64,000 nt of DNA from Massilia aurea. GTDB taxonomy: Bacteria; Pseudomonadota; Gammaproteobacteria; Burkholderiales; Burkholderiaceae_D. Position numbers and translations under genes: made by a program. Below the pieces are notes generated by a model. The model was not told the DNA's origin. It saw nothing but the letters and a program-made list of their open reading frames with translations, and did not search any database. Where the stretch lies: assembly GCF_024753205.1 (NCBI RefSeq), contig NZ_JANUGZ010000001.1, positions 868,001 through 932,000 on the forward strand, written 5' to 3'. Of the stretch, positions 46,879 through 55,171 are shown piece by piece. The first letter of the stretch is position 1; every line of letters begins with the position of its first letter.

Positions 46879-46905
46879 TTATCGGACGGTCCTGCGGGAA
46901 CTTTA
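46879..46905 (-). promoter_or_regulatory. FliA (sigma-28)-type promoter 3 of flhDC
   Basis: On the minus strand: TAAAGTTC, 11 bases, TCCGATAA, the closest match of the three to the FliA consensus. An A/T tract (AAAATTTTTT) lies upstream at 46917-46926. Confidence 0.7.
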
Positions 46906-46997
46906 GGGTTCGCTGCAAAAAATTTTGAACTTTTTTTCTTCGTATCGCCCCCCAGCCAAAAATCGTGCAATCCACGTTTTGCTTTATTATTAACACG

Positions 46998-48137
46998 ATG
47001 CGCACTACCCCTACTCCCCTCAACCAGCCGTTCTCGGTGTACCTCGACCTGGTCCGCTTCCTTGCCGCGCTGGCCGTGGTACTGATGCATATGCGCATGT
47101 TCAGGCTGGTGACGATTCCCGGCTCCGAGCACTGGACACTGCTCGGCCGCGAATCGGTCATGGCCTTCTTCGTGTTGTCCGGCTTTGTCATCGCGTACAC
47201 CACGCAGATGCGCCGCCCCGATGCACTCGACTTCACCGTCGCGCGCGCGGCACGGATCTATTCGGTCGCCCTGCCCGTGCTGCTGCTGGGCTTTCTGTGC
47301 GCTTACCTGAGCCAGGGCCCGCACGTCCCCGGCATGGACGCGAGCTACCAGGTGGCCAAACCCTGGTTCTATATCCCGTTTCACCTGCTGTTCATGGGCG
47401 ACCTGTGGCGACTGTCCGAGCATCCGCCCTGGCTTGGCCCCTGGTGGTCGCTCAATTACGAGGTCTGGTTCTATGTACTGTTCGGCGTCGCCTGCTACGT
47501 GCGCCGTCCATGGCGCCTGCCGGCAATTGCCCTGCTGCTGGCCGTCATGGGTTACAAGCTGTGGCTCCTGCTGCCCGTCTGGCTGGCAGGGGTTGCGCTG
47601 TACCACTGGCAGGCGCGCTACAGCCTGGGCCGCACAGCGGCGCGCGCCGGCTGGGCGCTGAGCATGGTCTTGCTGGTGGCCTACGAGGCGTACGGCGTCG
47701 AGGAACTGCTGCGCGAGGCCGGGCGTGCCAGCTGGCTCGGCCAGTACGTCGCACTCGGCAACGCCGACCGTTTCCTGGCCGACTATGCCTTCGGCCTGAT
47801 CGTCGTGCTCAACTTTGCCTGCGCCCGCTTCGCCGGTTTTACCGGCCTGCTGCGCGTGGCGCGGCCCATCCGGCTGTTCGCCGCCTATACGCTGACACTG
47901 TACCTGTCCCATGCGCTGGTACTGATCGGCTGGTCCGAGGTGTATCCGCATGATCCCGCCAGCGTGACTGACGTACTGGTCCTGGCGGCTGCAGTCGCCC
48001 TCGCTACTGCATTGCTCGGCATGCTGACCGAGCAGCGCAAGGACGTGTTCAAGCGCCTGTTCGAGCGCGCGCTGCGCCCGCTGCGGCGCCACGCTGGCGC
48101 CGGCGCCGACCAACCCCATCAAGGAGAAACAAGATGA
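46998..48137 (+). CDS. Acyltransferase 3 family membrane protein
   Basis: This is a 379-residue, roughly ten-helix membrane protein of the OafA/acyltransferase-3 family, which O-acylates surface sugars. The N-terminal motif YLDLVRFLAALAVVLMHMRM has the Arg and His typical of the catalytic first helix, followed by FFVLSGFVIAY and WWSLNYEVWFYVLFG. The start MRTTPTPLN at 46998 was preferred to a GTG 11 codons earlier. It is divergent from flhDC. Its stop overlaps the next gene as ATGA. The acyl group and acceptor are unknown. Confidence 0.85.
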   Translation: MRTTPTPLNQPFSVYLDLVRFLAALAVVLMHMRMFRLVTIPGSEHWTLLGRESVMAFFVLSGFVIAYTTQMRRPDALDFTVARAARIYSVALPVLLLGFLCAYLSQGPHVPGMDASYQVAKPWFYIPFHLLFMGDLWRLSEHPPWLGPWWSLNYEVWFYVLFGVACYVRRPWRLPAIALLLAVMGYKLWLLLPVWLAGVALYHWQARYSLGRTAARAGWALSMVLLVAYEAYGVEELLREAGRASWLGQYVALGNADRFLADYAFGLIVVLNFACARFAGFTGLLRVARPIRLFAAYTLTLYLSHALVLIGWSEVYPHDPASVTDVLVLAAAVALATALLGMLTEQRKDVFKRLFERALRPLRRHAGAGADQPHQGETR

Positions 48138-48679
48138 CATGTGACGTATTGATCCTGCCCGGCCTGTTCAACTCCGGTCCCCAGCACTGGCAATCGCTGT
48201 GGCACGAGCGTCATCCAGCATGGCGCCGCGCGGAGCACCGCGACTGGACCAACCCCGACCGCGACGAGTGGGTGGCCGAGATGGAAGAAGCCATCGCCGG
48301 CTGCAGCGGCGCTCCGGTGCTGGTCGCGCACAGCCTGGGCTGCATGCTGGTCGCGCATTGGGCGCTGTCCGGCTCGCCCCTGAAAGTGGCCGGCGCCCTT
48401 CTCGTAGCGCCCAGCGACGTCGAGCGGCCATCGTTCCCGATCCCTGCCCGCAACTGGGCGCCGGTCCCCCGCACGCCGCTGCCGTTTCCCAGCATGATCG
48501 TGGCGAGCACGAACGATCCGTATGCCAGCCTCGAGCGTACCCAGTCGTTTGCCGACGCCTGGGGCAGCAAACTGGTCGAGATCGGCGACGCCGGCCACGT
48601 CACCACCGATTCAGGGTATGGCGACTGGCCCGAAGGCTTGCGTTTGCTGGATGCGTTTTGCGCTGACATCAGCAAATAA
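48134..48679 (+). CDS. RBBP9/YdeN family alpha/beta hydrolase
   Basis: This is a 181-residue serine hydrolase. It starts with the family phrase VLILPGLFNSGPQHWQSLW, has the nucleophile elbow VAHSLGC near residue 66, Asp in STNDPYAS and His in GDAGHVT. The small size and lack of a cap domain fit RBBP9/YdeN. The natural substrate is unknown. Translation is coupled to the acyltransferase by a 4-base overlap, and it heads a run of tightly packed small genes. Confidence 0.88.
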   Translation: MTCDVLILPGLFNSGPQHWQSLWHERHPAWRRAEHRDWTNPDRDEWVAEMEEAIAGCSGAPVLVAHSLGCMLVAHWALSGSPLKVAGALLVAPSDVERPSFPIPARNWAPVPRTPLPFPSMIVASTNDPYASLERTQSFADAWGSKLVEIGDAGHVTTDSGYGDWPEGLRLLDAFCADISK

Positions 48680-48682
48680 ACG

Positions 48683-49219
48683 ATGACGATCCTGGACAGC
48701 GCGCGGCTGCGCTTCGAGCCAATGCAGGATGCCCATTACGACGGCCTGCGCCGGCTTAACAGTGATCCGCTCGTCATGCGCTTCATTTCCGTCCAGCCCG
48801 AAACACCCGACGACACGCACGCCGTGATTGCCCGGGTCAAGGCGCGCTGGGAAACACTCGGCTACGCGTGGTGGAGCCTGATCGAACGCGACTCGGGCGA
48901 GTTGATCGGCGCCGGCTGTATCCAGCATCTCGGGCACGACACATCCAACCCGCATGAAATCGGCTGGCGCCTGCGGCCCGATCGCTGGGGCCAGGGTTAC
49001 GCGATCGAAGCAGCCGAGCGCATGGCACGCTTTGCCTTCGACGATCTGGGCGTACCGCTCCTCTGCGCGATCTGCGACCCTGAGAACGCCGCGTCGCGGC
49101 GCGTGATGGAAAAATTGGGCATGACGTATCGCGGCGTGGAAACGTGGCATGGCACGTCTGTCACGGCGTACGGCATCGACCGCGCCACCTGGGCGCGTCG
49201 TCATGGCGTGCATGCCTGA
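48683..49219 (+). CDS. GNAT family N-acetyltransferase (RimJ/RimL type)
   Basis: This is a 178-residue acetyl-CoA-dependent transferase. It begins LDSARLRFEPMQDAHYDGLRRLNSDPLVMRF, typical of the RimJ/RimL subgroup. Acetyl-CoA binding follows in EIGWRLRPDRWGQGYAIEAAERMARFAF, and LCAICDPENAASRRVMEKLGM is also diagnostic. The substrate cannot be inferred. Its stop directly abuts the next ATG (TGAATG). Confidence 0.9.
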   Translation: MTILDSARLRFEPMQDAHYDGLRRLNSDPLVMRFISVQPETPDDTHAVIARVKARWETLGYAWWSLIERDSGELIGAGCIQHLGHDTSNPHEIGWRLRPDRWGQGYAIEAAERMARFAFDDLGVPLLCAICDPENAASRRVMEKLGMTYRGVETWHGTSVTAYGIDRATWARRHGVHA

Positions 49220-49609
49220 ATGACCACCTTTCACGGCAGTTGCCACTGTGGTTCGGTACGCTATGAGGCCGACATCGACCTGGCCGCTGGCACGGTCAAG
49301 TGCGACTGCTCGATCTGCACCAAGCTGCGGTTCTGGGGCTGTGTCATCGCGCCGGCGGCATTTCGCCTGTTGCAGGGCAACGAGATGCTGCGCGACTACC
49401 GCTTCGGTGCGCGCCGTGATGGCCACGCGTTTTGCAGCGTGTGCGGCGTCCATGTCTTCACGACCGTCGCGGCGGGACCGTTCGTTGCGGTAACAGTCGC
49501 CAGCCTGGACGATCTGCCGGTCGATGCGCTGATGGCGGGTCCGGTGCGCTACATCGACGGGCGTAACGACAACTGGCATACAGCGCCAGCCGAGGTGCGT
49601 CACTTGTAG
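49220..49609 (+). CDS. GFA family (glutathione-dependent formaldehyde-activating-like) protein
   Basis: This is a 129-residue zinc protein of the GFA fold. Ligand motifs are GSCHCGSVRYE (CxC), CDCSICTKLRF (CxxC) and FCSVCGVHVF (CxxC). The original enzyme promotes the reaction of formaldehyde with glutathione, but most family members have no proven activity. It starts immediately at the GNAT stop, so it is the fourth gene of a coupled run. A terminator follows. Confidence 0.9.
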   Translation: MTTFHGSCHCGSVRYEADIDLAAGTVKCDCSICTKLRFWGCVIAPAAFRLLQGNEMLRDYRFGARRDGHAFCSVCGVHVFTTVAAGPFVAVTVASLDDLPVDALMAGPVRYIDGRNDNWHTAPAEVRHL

Positions 49610-49640
49610 GTGGAGCAGCAGCGCGCAATCAGCGCTCACC

Positions 49641-49684
49641 AAAAAAAAAGCCACCGCTCCCGGTAACGGGAGCAGCGGCTTTTA
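49641..49684. terminator. Bidirectional terminator between GFA gene and htpG
   Basis: AAAAGCC...GCTCCCG-GTAA-CGGGAGC...GGCTTTT, flanked by nine A on the left and four T on the right. It serves both converging genes. Confidence 0.88.
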
Positions 49685-49702
49685 CACTAACGGATCAAGC
49701 GC

Positions 49703-51622
49703 TTACTTCGCGCCAGAGAGCAGCATTTCGTTGAGGCGCTTCACGAACGACGCCGGATTGCTCAGGCTGCCGCCTTCGGCCAGCATCGCCTGATCGAACA
49801 GGATGTGCGACCAGTCGGCAAAGCGTGGGCTCGTCGTGTCTTCGTACTTCAGGCGCTGCACCAGCGGGTGGTCCGGGTTGATCTCGAGGATCGGCTTGGA
49901 TTCCGGCGCGTCCTGGCCCGCGGCCTTGAGCATGCGCAGCAGGTTGCCCGACAGCTCGTTGTCATCCGCCACCAGGCAGGCCGGCGAATCGGTCAGGCGG
50001 AACGTCACGCGTACTTCCTTGGCCTTCTCGCCCAGCGCGCCCTTCATGCTCTCGACCAGTTCCTTGTAACCGGCTTCGGTCTCGGCATGTTCCTTCTTCT
50101 CGGCCTCGTCTTCCAGCGCGCCCAGGTCCAGGCCGCCCTTGGCAACCGACACCAGTTCCTTGCCTTCGAACTCGGTGAAGAACGACAGCATCCACTCGTC
50201 GACGCGGTCGGTCATCAGGATGACTTCGACGCCCTTCTTGCGGAAGATTTCCAGGTGCGGGCTGTTCTTGCCGGCGTTGTAGTTATCAGCCGTGACGTAA
50301 TAGATCTTGTCCTGGCCTTCTTTCATGCGGCCGATATAGTCGGTGAACGAGACGGTCTGGGCGTCTGAGTCATTTGCGGTCGACGCAAAGCGCAGCAGCT
50401 TGGCGATGCGGTCCTTGTTGGTCGCATCTTCGCCCACGCCCTCCTTGAGCACCTGGCCGAATTCCTTCCAGAAGGTCGCGTACTTGTCCTTGCCGGCTTG
50501 CTCTTCCGAGTTCGCCATTTCTTCCAGCATACCCAGCACGCGCTTGGTTGAGCCTTCGCGGATCACGCGCACGTCGCGCGACTCCTGCAGGATTTCACGC
50601 GAGACGTTCAGTGGCAGGTCGCTCGAGTCGATCACGCCCTTGATGAAGCGCAGATAGGTCGGCATCAGCTGCTCGGCGTCGTCCATGATGAAGACGCGCT
50701 TGACGTACAGCTTGATGCCGCCGCGCTTGTTGCGGTCCCACAGGTCGAACGGCGCGTGCGCTGGCACGTACAGCAGCTGCGTGTATTCGCTGCGGCCCTC
50801 GACCCGGTTGTGGGTGTAGGTCAGCGGTTCCTGGAAGTCGTGCGAAACGTGCTTGTAGAACTCGTTGTACTGCTCTTCGGTGATGTCGTTCTTCGAACGT
50901 GCCCACAGTGCGCTGGCCTGGTTCACGGTCTCGACGTCGTCCTTCAGGACGGTTTCTTTCTTTTCTTCGTCCCACTCTTCTTTCTGCATCACGATCGGCA
51001 GCGAGATGTGGTCGGAGTATTTGCGGATGATCGACTTGAGCTTCCAGGCCGACAGCAGTTCTTCTTCGCCGTCGCGCAGGTGCAGGATCACGTCTGTGCC
51101 GCGACCGGCCTTTTCGATCTGTTCGATGCTGTAGTCGCCTTCACCGGCAGACTCCCAGCGCACGCCTTCGGATGCATCCGCGCCTGCGCGGCGGGTTTCG
51201 ACGGTGATTTTCGACGCGACGATGAAGCCCGAATAGAAGCCCACGCCGAATTGGCCGATCAGCGCCGCGTCCTGCTGCTGGTCGCCGGAGAGCTTGCTGA
51301 AGAATTCCTTGGTGCCCGACTTGGCGATGGTGCCCAGGTGCGAGATCACTTCGTCACGGTTCATGCCGATACCGTTGTCCGAGATCGTGATCGTCTTGGC
51401 GGCGGCGTCGAACGCCACCTTGATTTTCAGTTCGTGGTCGTTGCCGTACAGGGCGTCGTTGTTGATCGCCTCGAAGCGCAGCTTGTCGGAGGCATCCGAC
51501 GCGTTCGAGATCAGTTCGCGCAGGAAGATTTCCTTGTTGGAGTACAAGGAGTGAATCATCAGTTGCAGCAGCTGTTTTACTTCAGCCTGAAATCCAAGGG
51601 TTTCTTTTTCGGCATGTGCCAT
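49703..51622 (-). CDS. htpG: Molecular chaperone HtpG (Hsp90)
   Basis: HtpG is the bacterial Hsp90. The 639-residue product has the GHKL ATPase motifs [26 protein letters not shown] and [14 protein letters not shown], the middle domain ([21 protein letters not shown]) and the C-terminal dimerisation domain ending MLLSGAK. The start [12 protein letters not shown] at 51622 has AGGAA 6 bases before it; a longer in-frame extension has no site. Length is slightly above the E. coli protein (624). Confidence 0.96.
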   Translation of the reverse strand: MAHAEKETLGFQAEVKQLLQLMIHSLYSNKEIFLRELISNASDASDKLRFEAINNDALYGNDHELKIKVAFDAAAKTITISDNGIGMNRDEVISHLGTIAKSGTKEFFSKLSGDQQQDAALIGQFGVGFYSGFIVASKITVETRRAGADASEGVRWESAGEGDYSIEQIEKAGRGTDVILHLRDGEEELLSAWKLKSIIRKYSDHISLPIVMQKEEWDEEKKETVLKDDVETVNQASALWARSKNDITEEQYNEFYKHVSHDFQEPLTYTHNRVEGRSEYTQLLYVPAHAPFDLWDRNKRGGIKLYVKRVFIMDDAEQLMPTYLRFIKGVIDSSDLPLNVSREILQESRDVRVIREGSTKRVLGMLEEMANSEEQAGKDKYATFWKEFGQVLKEGVGEDATNKDRIAKLLRFASTANDSDAQTVSFTDYIGRMKEGQDKIYYVTADNYNAGKNSPHLEIFRKKGVEVILMTDRVDEWMLSFFTEFEGKELVSVAKGGLDLGALEDEAEKKEHAETEAGYKELVESMKGALGEKAKEVRVTFRLTDSPACLVADDNELSGNLLRMLKAAGQDAPESKPILEINPDHPLVQRLKYEDTTSPRFADWSHILFDQAMLAEGGSLSNPASFVKRLNEMLLSGAK

Positions 51623-51765
51623 CTTGTTCCTCGTTAAAGACAATAGGGGTTGGTCAGACCCGGACGCATATGTGGCCCTGCCGGGGGATTTCAAGAGATA
51701 TTTTTGATAAGCAATATCGCGCGGCGCCCATGACTCCCGACATGGGTGCCCCCAAAAGCCGGTGA

Positions 51766-51795
51766 TTGGGCAGTGCCGCCGGCTCGACGTACAAT
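51766..51795 (+). promoter_or_regulatory. Probable sigma-70 promoter of ridA-like gene
   Basis: TTGGGC (51766-51771), an 18-base spacer and TACAAT (51790-51795), 31 bases before the start codon. Confidence 0.5.
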
Positions 51796-51826
51796 ACCGG
51801 ATTCATTCACGCACCCTGGAAATTCC

Positions 51827-52288
51827 ATGACCGTCTACGACAAACTCAAAGAACTGAACATCACGCTGGAAGCGCCAGCCACCCCGGCCGCAGCCTACGT
51901 CATGTACGTCCAGACCGGCAACCTCGTGTTCATCTCGGGCCACATCGCCAAGAATGCCGACGGTTCGCCGAACGCCGGCATCCTGGGCCGCGACAAGACC
52001 ACCGCGGACGGCCAGGCTGCTGCACGCTCGGTCGCCATCGACCTGATCGGCACGCTGCAGGAAGCCGTCGGCGGCGACCTGACCCGCGTCAAGCGCATCG
52101 TCAAGCTCATGAGCCTGGTCGCATCGACCCCGGAGTACAACGAACAGCACCTGGTCACGAACGGCGCGTCGGAGCTGATCGGCGAGGTATTTGGCGACGC
52201 CGGCAAGCACGCGCGTTCGGCCTTTGGCGTCGCATCGCTGCCGCGTGGCACCTGCGTCGAAATCGAAATGATCGTCGAAGTGGCATAA
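51827..52288 (+). CDS. RidA/YjgF family protein
   Basis: This is a 153-residue protein of the Rid superfamily. Members hydrolyse reactive imines or enamines made by PLP enzymes. Visible blocks are GNLVFISGHIAKNADG, ARSVAIDLIGTLQEAVGGDLTRVKRIVKLM and the C-terminal LPRGTCVEIEMIVEVA, where the Arg corresponds to the substrate-binding residue of RidA. The start MTVYDKLK fits the family better than the longer frame. A PLP aminotransferase follows it, consistent with a protective role (inference). It may be a Rid subgroup other than archetypal RidA, so no symbol is given. Confidence 0.85.
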   Translation: MTVYDKLKELNITLEAPATPAAAYVMYVQTGNLVFISGHIAKNADGSPNAGILGRDKTTADGQAAARSVAIDLIGTLQEAVGGDLTRVKRIVKLMSLVASTPEYNEQHLVTNGASELIGEVFGDAGKHARSAFGVASLPRGTCVEIEMIVEVA

Positions 52289-52406
52289 ACACAGCGTTTG
52301 TGTGGCAATAACCGGCGCACATTCGCCGGTGTTTCCTTTACTGTCATTACGGGTGGCGCTGACCCGGCGCCGTCCGCCGACAAGAGATCGCCTACCCGGC
52401 GTGTTC

Positions 52407-52412
52407 TATAAT
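52407..52412 (+). promoter_or_regulatory. Candidate -10 element of aminotransferase gene
   Basis: A perfect TATAAT, 38 bases before the ATG. No clear -35 is present at the usual spacing. Confidence 0.45.
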
Positions 52413-52449
52413 GGCCCGGCACGACCGTGCCCCTTCCTGCGAGACAAGT

Positions 52450-53643
52450 ATGAAAATCGAAAACCCCAATCCTATCCAGTGGCAGTTCTCGGAACGCGCC
52501 GCGCAGCTGCAAAGCTCCTTCATCCGCGAAATCCTGAAGATCACCCAGCGTCCGGACATCATTTCGTTCGCCGGCGGCCTGCCATCGCCTGCGACCTTCC
52601 CGGTCGAGCGCATGAAAGCGGCCTATGACAAGGTGCTGAGCGAGGCCGGCAAAGTGGCGCTGCAATACGGCCCGACCGACGGTTACGCGCCACTGCGCGA
52701 ATGGATTGCCAATTCGTTGTCGACAGAAGGCTCGACCATCCTGCCGGAACAGATCCTGATGACGTCCGGCTCGCAACAGGCGCTCGACCTGCTCGGCAAG
52801 GTGCTGGTCGACGAAGGCAGCCGCGTGCTGGTCGAAACCCCGAGCTACCTGGGCGCGCTGCAGGCGTTCTCGGTGTACCGCCCCGAATTCAAATCGGTCG
52901 ACACCGACGAACATGGCCTGGTGCCGTCGTCGATCGACGCCGTCGCCAAGGGCGCACGCATGCTGTATTCGCTGCCGAACTTCCAGAACCCGACCGGCCG
53001 CAGCCTGTCGCTCGAGCGCCGTCGCGAACTGGTGGAAACCTGCGCACGCCTGGCCATCCCGCTGATCGAGGACGATCCGTACGGTTCGCTGTCGTACCGC
53101 GGCGAGCCGATGCCGAAGATGGTCGCGATGAACCCGGACGGCGTCATCTACATGGGCTCGTTCTCGAAGGTGCTCACGCCCGGCATTCGCCTGGGCTATG
53201 TGTGCGCCCCGCTGCCGCTGGTGCGCCGCCTCGAGCTGGCCAAGCAGGCCGCCGACCTGCACACCGCGCAGCTCACGCAGATGGTCGTGCATGAAGTCGT
53301 CAAGGACGGTTTCCTCGACGAGCACATCCCGACCATCCGCAAGCTGTACAGCGACCAGTGCCAGTGCATGCTCGACGCGATGAAAGAACATTTCCCGACG
53401 AGCGTCAGCTGGACCGAACCGGAAGGCGGCATGTTCATCTGGGTCACGCTGCCACAGCAGATCGACGCCATGAAACTGCTCGAGCAGTCGCTGGCCGCCA
53501 AAGTGGCCTTCGTGCCGGGCGCGCCGTTCTATGCCAACGATCCGGCGTCGAACACGCTGCGCCTGTCGTTCGTGACGGTGCCGCCGGAACGCATCCGCGA
53601 AGGCATCGCCATCCTCGGCAAGCTCATCGCCGGCATGCTGTAA
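52450..53643 (+). CDS. PLP-dependent aminotransferase, class I/II (LysN/2-aminoadipate type)
   Basis: This is a 397-residue aminotransferase. Blocks are ISFAGGLPSPATFPVERM, the cofactor loop LMTSGSQQALDLLGKV, the PNFQNPTGRSLS motif with the conserved Asn, EDDPYGSLSYRG, and the PLP lysine in GSFSKVLTPGIRLGY, followed by the LRLSFVTVP arginine motif. The pattern is that of the 2-aminoadipate/valine-pyruvate-like branch with broad specificity, so the substrate is not set. The start MKIENPNPIQWQFS at 52450 is the family's usual beginning. A TATAAT precedes it and a hairpin follows. Confidence 0.88.
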   Translation: MKIENPNPIQWQFSERAAQLQSSFIREILKITQRPDIISFAGGLPSPATFPVERMKAAYDKVLSEAGKVALQYGPTDGYAPLREWIANSLSTEGSTILPEQILMTSGSQQALDLLGKVLVDEGSRVLVETPSYLGALQAFSVYRPEFKSVDTDEHGLVPSSIDAVAKGARMLYSLPNFQNPTGRSLSLERRRELVETCARLAIPLIEDDPYGSLSYRGEPMPKMVAMNPDGVIYMGSFSKVLTPGIRLGYVCAPLPLVRRLELAKQAADLHTAQLTQMVVHEVVKDGFLDEHIPTIRKLYSDQCQCMLDAMKEHFPTSVSWTEPEGGMFIWVTLPQQIDAMKLLEQSLAAKVAFVPGAPFYANDPASNTLRLSFVTVPPERIREGIAILGKLIAGML

Positions 53644-53651
53644 TACCCCCA

Positions 53652-53680
53652 ATTGGCCCGCGAATCATTCGCGGGCCAAT
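53652..53680 (+). terminator. Hairpin after aminotransferase gene
   Basis: Fourteen-base complementary arms (ATTGGCCCGCGAAT and ATTCGCGGGCCAAT) around one base, 8 bases after the stop. No T tract follows. It may act as a terminator or a transcript end. Confidence 0.5.
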
Positions 53681-53803
53681 CACGGTTCAGTTGCATTATT
53701 GCAACAACTGTATCGCATAGTGGGTTTCTGGCAAGATCAGTTGTCTGATTACTTCGGATTGCGGTTATGATTTCCGCACACTGATGAGGTCTTTCCGCAA
53801 TTG

Positions 53804-55162
53804 ATGATGCACCCTGCTCTAGCGCTTGCAGCTCCGGCGCGCCAATCCGCCATTCTGATCGTCGACGACGCCCCCGACAGCGTCGGCCTGTTGCAGGACA
53901 TGATGCGACAGCAGGGTTACCAGACCTTCGTCGCCGGCACCGGCAAACGCGCGCTCGACATCGCGCTGCGCGTGCAGCCCGACCTGATCCTGCTTGACGT
54001 CCGCCTGCCCGACCTCGACGGCCTGGAAATCTGCCGCCGCCTCAAGCGCGCGCCCGACACCGCCCATATTCCCGTCATCTTCATCACCGAATGTGGCGAG
54101 ACCGATGACGTCGTCGCCGGCTTCGACACTGGCGCCGCCGATTACATCGCCAAACCCGTGCGCATGGCCGAAGTCTGCGCGCGTGTGCGCGCCCAGCTGC
54201 GCCTGCGCAGCAGCAGCGACAGCCAGAAACAGCAAGCCGAGCGCCTCCAGCTGGTCGTCGACGGGATGGATGAAGGCCTGATGCTCGTCGACGCAAGCGG
54301 GTGCATCGCCTTTGCCAACCCCGCCAGCGAAGGCTTCCTGGCGCAGCCGCGCAGCCTGCTCGTCGGGCGCCCGCTGTGCGACCTGCTCGAGCCGCCGGCG
54401 GCCCACGACTACGCCGCCTTCTTCGCCAACCCGTCGGACGAGCATGCTGCTGCACGCTGCCGCGGCACGCGCGAAGTGCTGCTGCGCCAGCCCGACGGCG
54501 CACTGCGCGCGATCGACTTGGGCCTGTCGCCGATGGCCGGCGACGAAACCCTGTTCGTGATCCTGCTGCACGACATCACGCACCACAAGCAGTCCGAGAC
54601 GGCGCTGCAGCATGCCGCGCTGGTCGACCCGCTCACACGCATCGCCAACCGCCGCCACTTCGACGCCTTTCTCGAAAAAGAATGGCAGCGCGCGATCAGG
54701 AACGGCCAGCCGCTGTCGCTGATCGTGATCGACGTCGACCATTTCAAGGGCTACAACGACAGCCTGGGCCACGCCGCCGGCGACACCTGCCTGCAGGCGA
54801 TCGCCGAAGCGCTGCAATCGCATGCGATGCGCCCGACCGATCTGGCGGCGCGCTATGGCGGCGAGGAATTCGTCGTGCTGTTGGCCGATACCAGCGCCGC
54901 AAACGCCGCGAGTCTCGGTGAAACGATCCGCGCCCACATCGAGCGTCTGGCCATGCCGAACCCGCGCGCCGAGTGCGCCAGCGTGGTCACGGCCAGTGTG
55001 GGCGTGGCCTGCATCGTGCCGACGCTGTTCGACGATCTGCGCTCACTGTTCATCTCGGCCGACCGGGCCATGTACGAGGCCAAGGCGCGCGGGCGCAATC
55101 AGGTCGTCATGCTGCAGGCGGGGACGACGCTGGACACCGTGCGCGGCGGCCGCGCGCCCTGA
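53804..55162 (+). CDS. Diguanylate cyclase with REC and PAS domains
   Basis: This is a 452-residue cytoplasmic signalling protein. An N-terminal receiver (about 18-130) has the DD pocket (LIVDDAPDSVG), phospho-acceptor Asp in LILLDVRLPDLDG, Thr in FITECG and Lys in YIAKPV. A PAS-like domain follows (about 148-260, DGMDEGLMLVDASGCIAFANPA). The GGDEF domain (about 280-440) has the active-site motif ARYGGEEFVVLL, and DVDHFKGYNDSLGHAAGD binds metal and substrate. With GGEEF intact it should make c-di-GMP. No obvious inhibitory RxxD precedes it. Start 53804 or 53801 (TTG); GAGG lies upstream. TATGAT at 53766 may be its -10. Confidence 0.93.
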   Translation: MMHPALALAAPARQSAILIVDDAPDSVGLLQDMMRQQGYQTFVAGTGKRALDIALRVQPDLILLDVRLPDLDGLEICRRLKRAPDTAHIPVIFITECGETDDVVAGFDTGAADYIAKPVRMAEVCARVRAQLRLRSSSDSQKQQAERLQLVVDGMDEGLMLVDASGCIAFANPASEGFLAQPRSLLVGRPLCDLLEPPAAHDYAAFFANPSDEHAAARCRGTREVLLRQPDGALRAIDLGLSPMAGDETLFVILLHDITHHKQSETALQHAALVDPLTRIANRRHFDAFLEKEWQRAIRNGQPLSLIVIDVDHFKGYNDSLGHAAGDTCLQAIAEALQSHAMRPTDLAARYGGEEFVVLLADTSAANAASLGETIRAHIERLAMPNPRAECASVVTASVGVACIVPTLFDDLRSLFISADRAMYEAKARGRNQVVMLQAGTTLDTVRGGRAP

Positions 55163-55171
55163 GCCTGCCGG

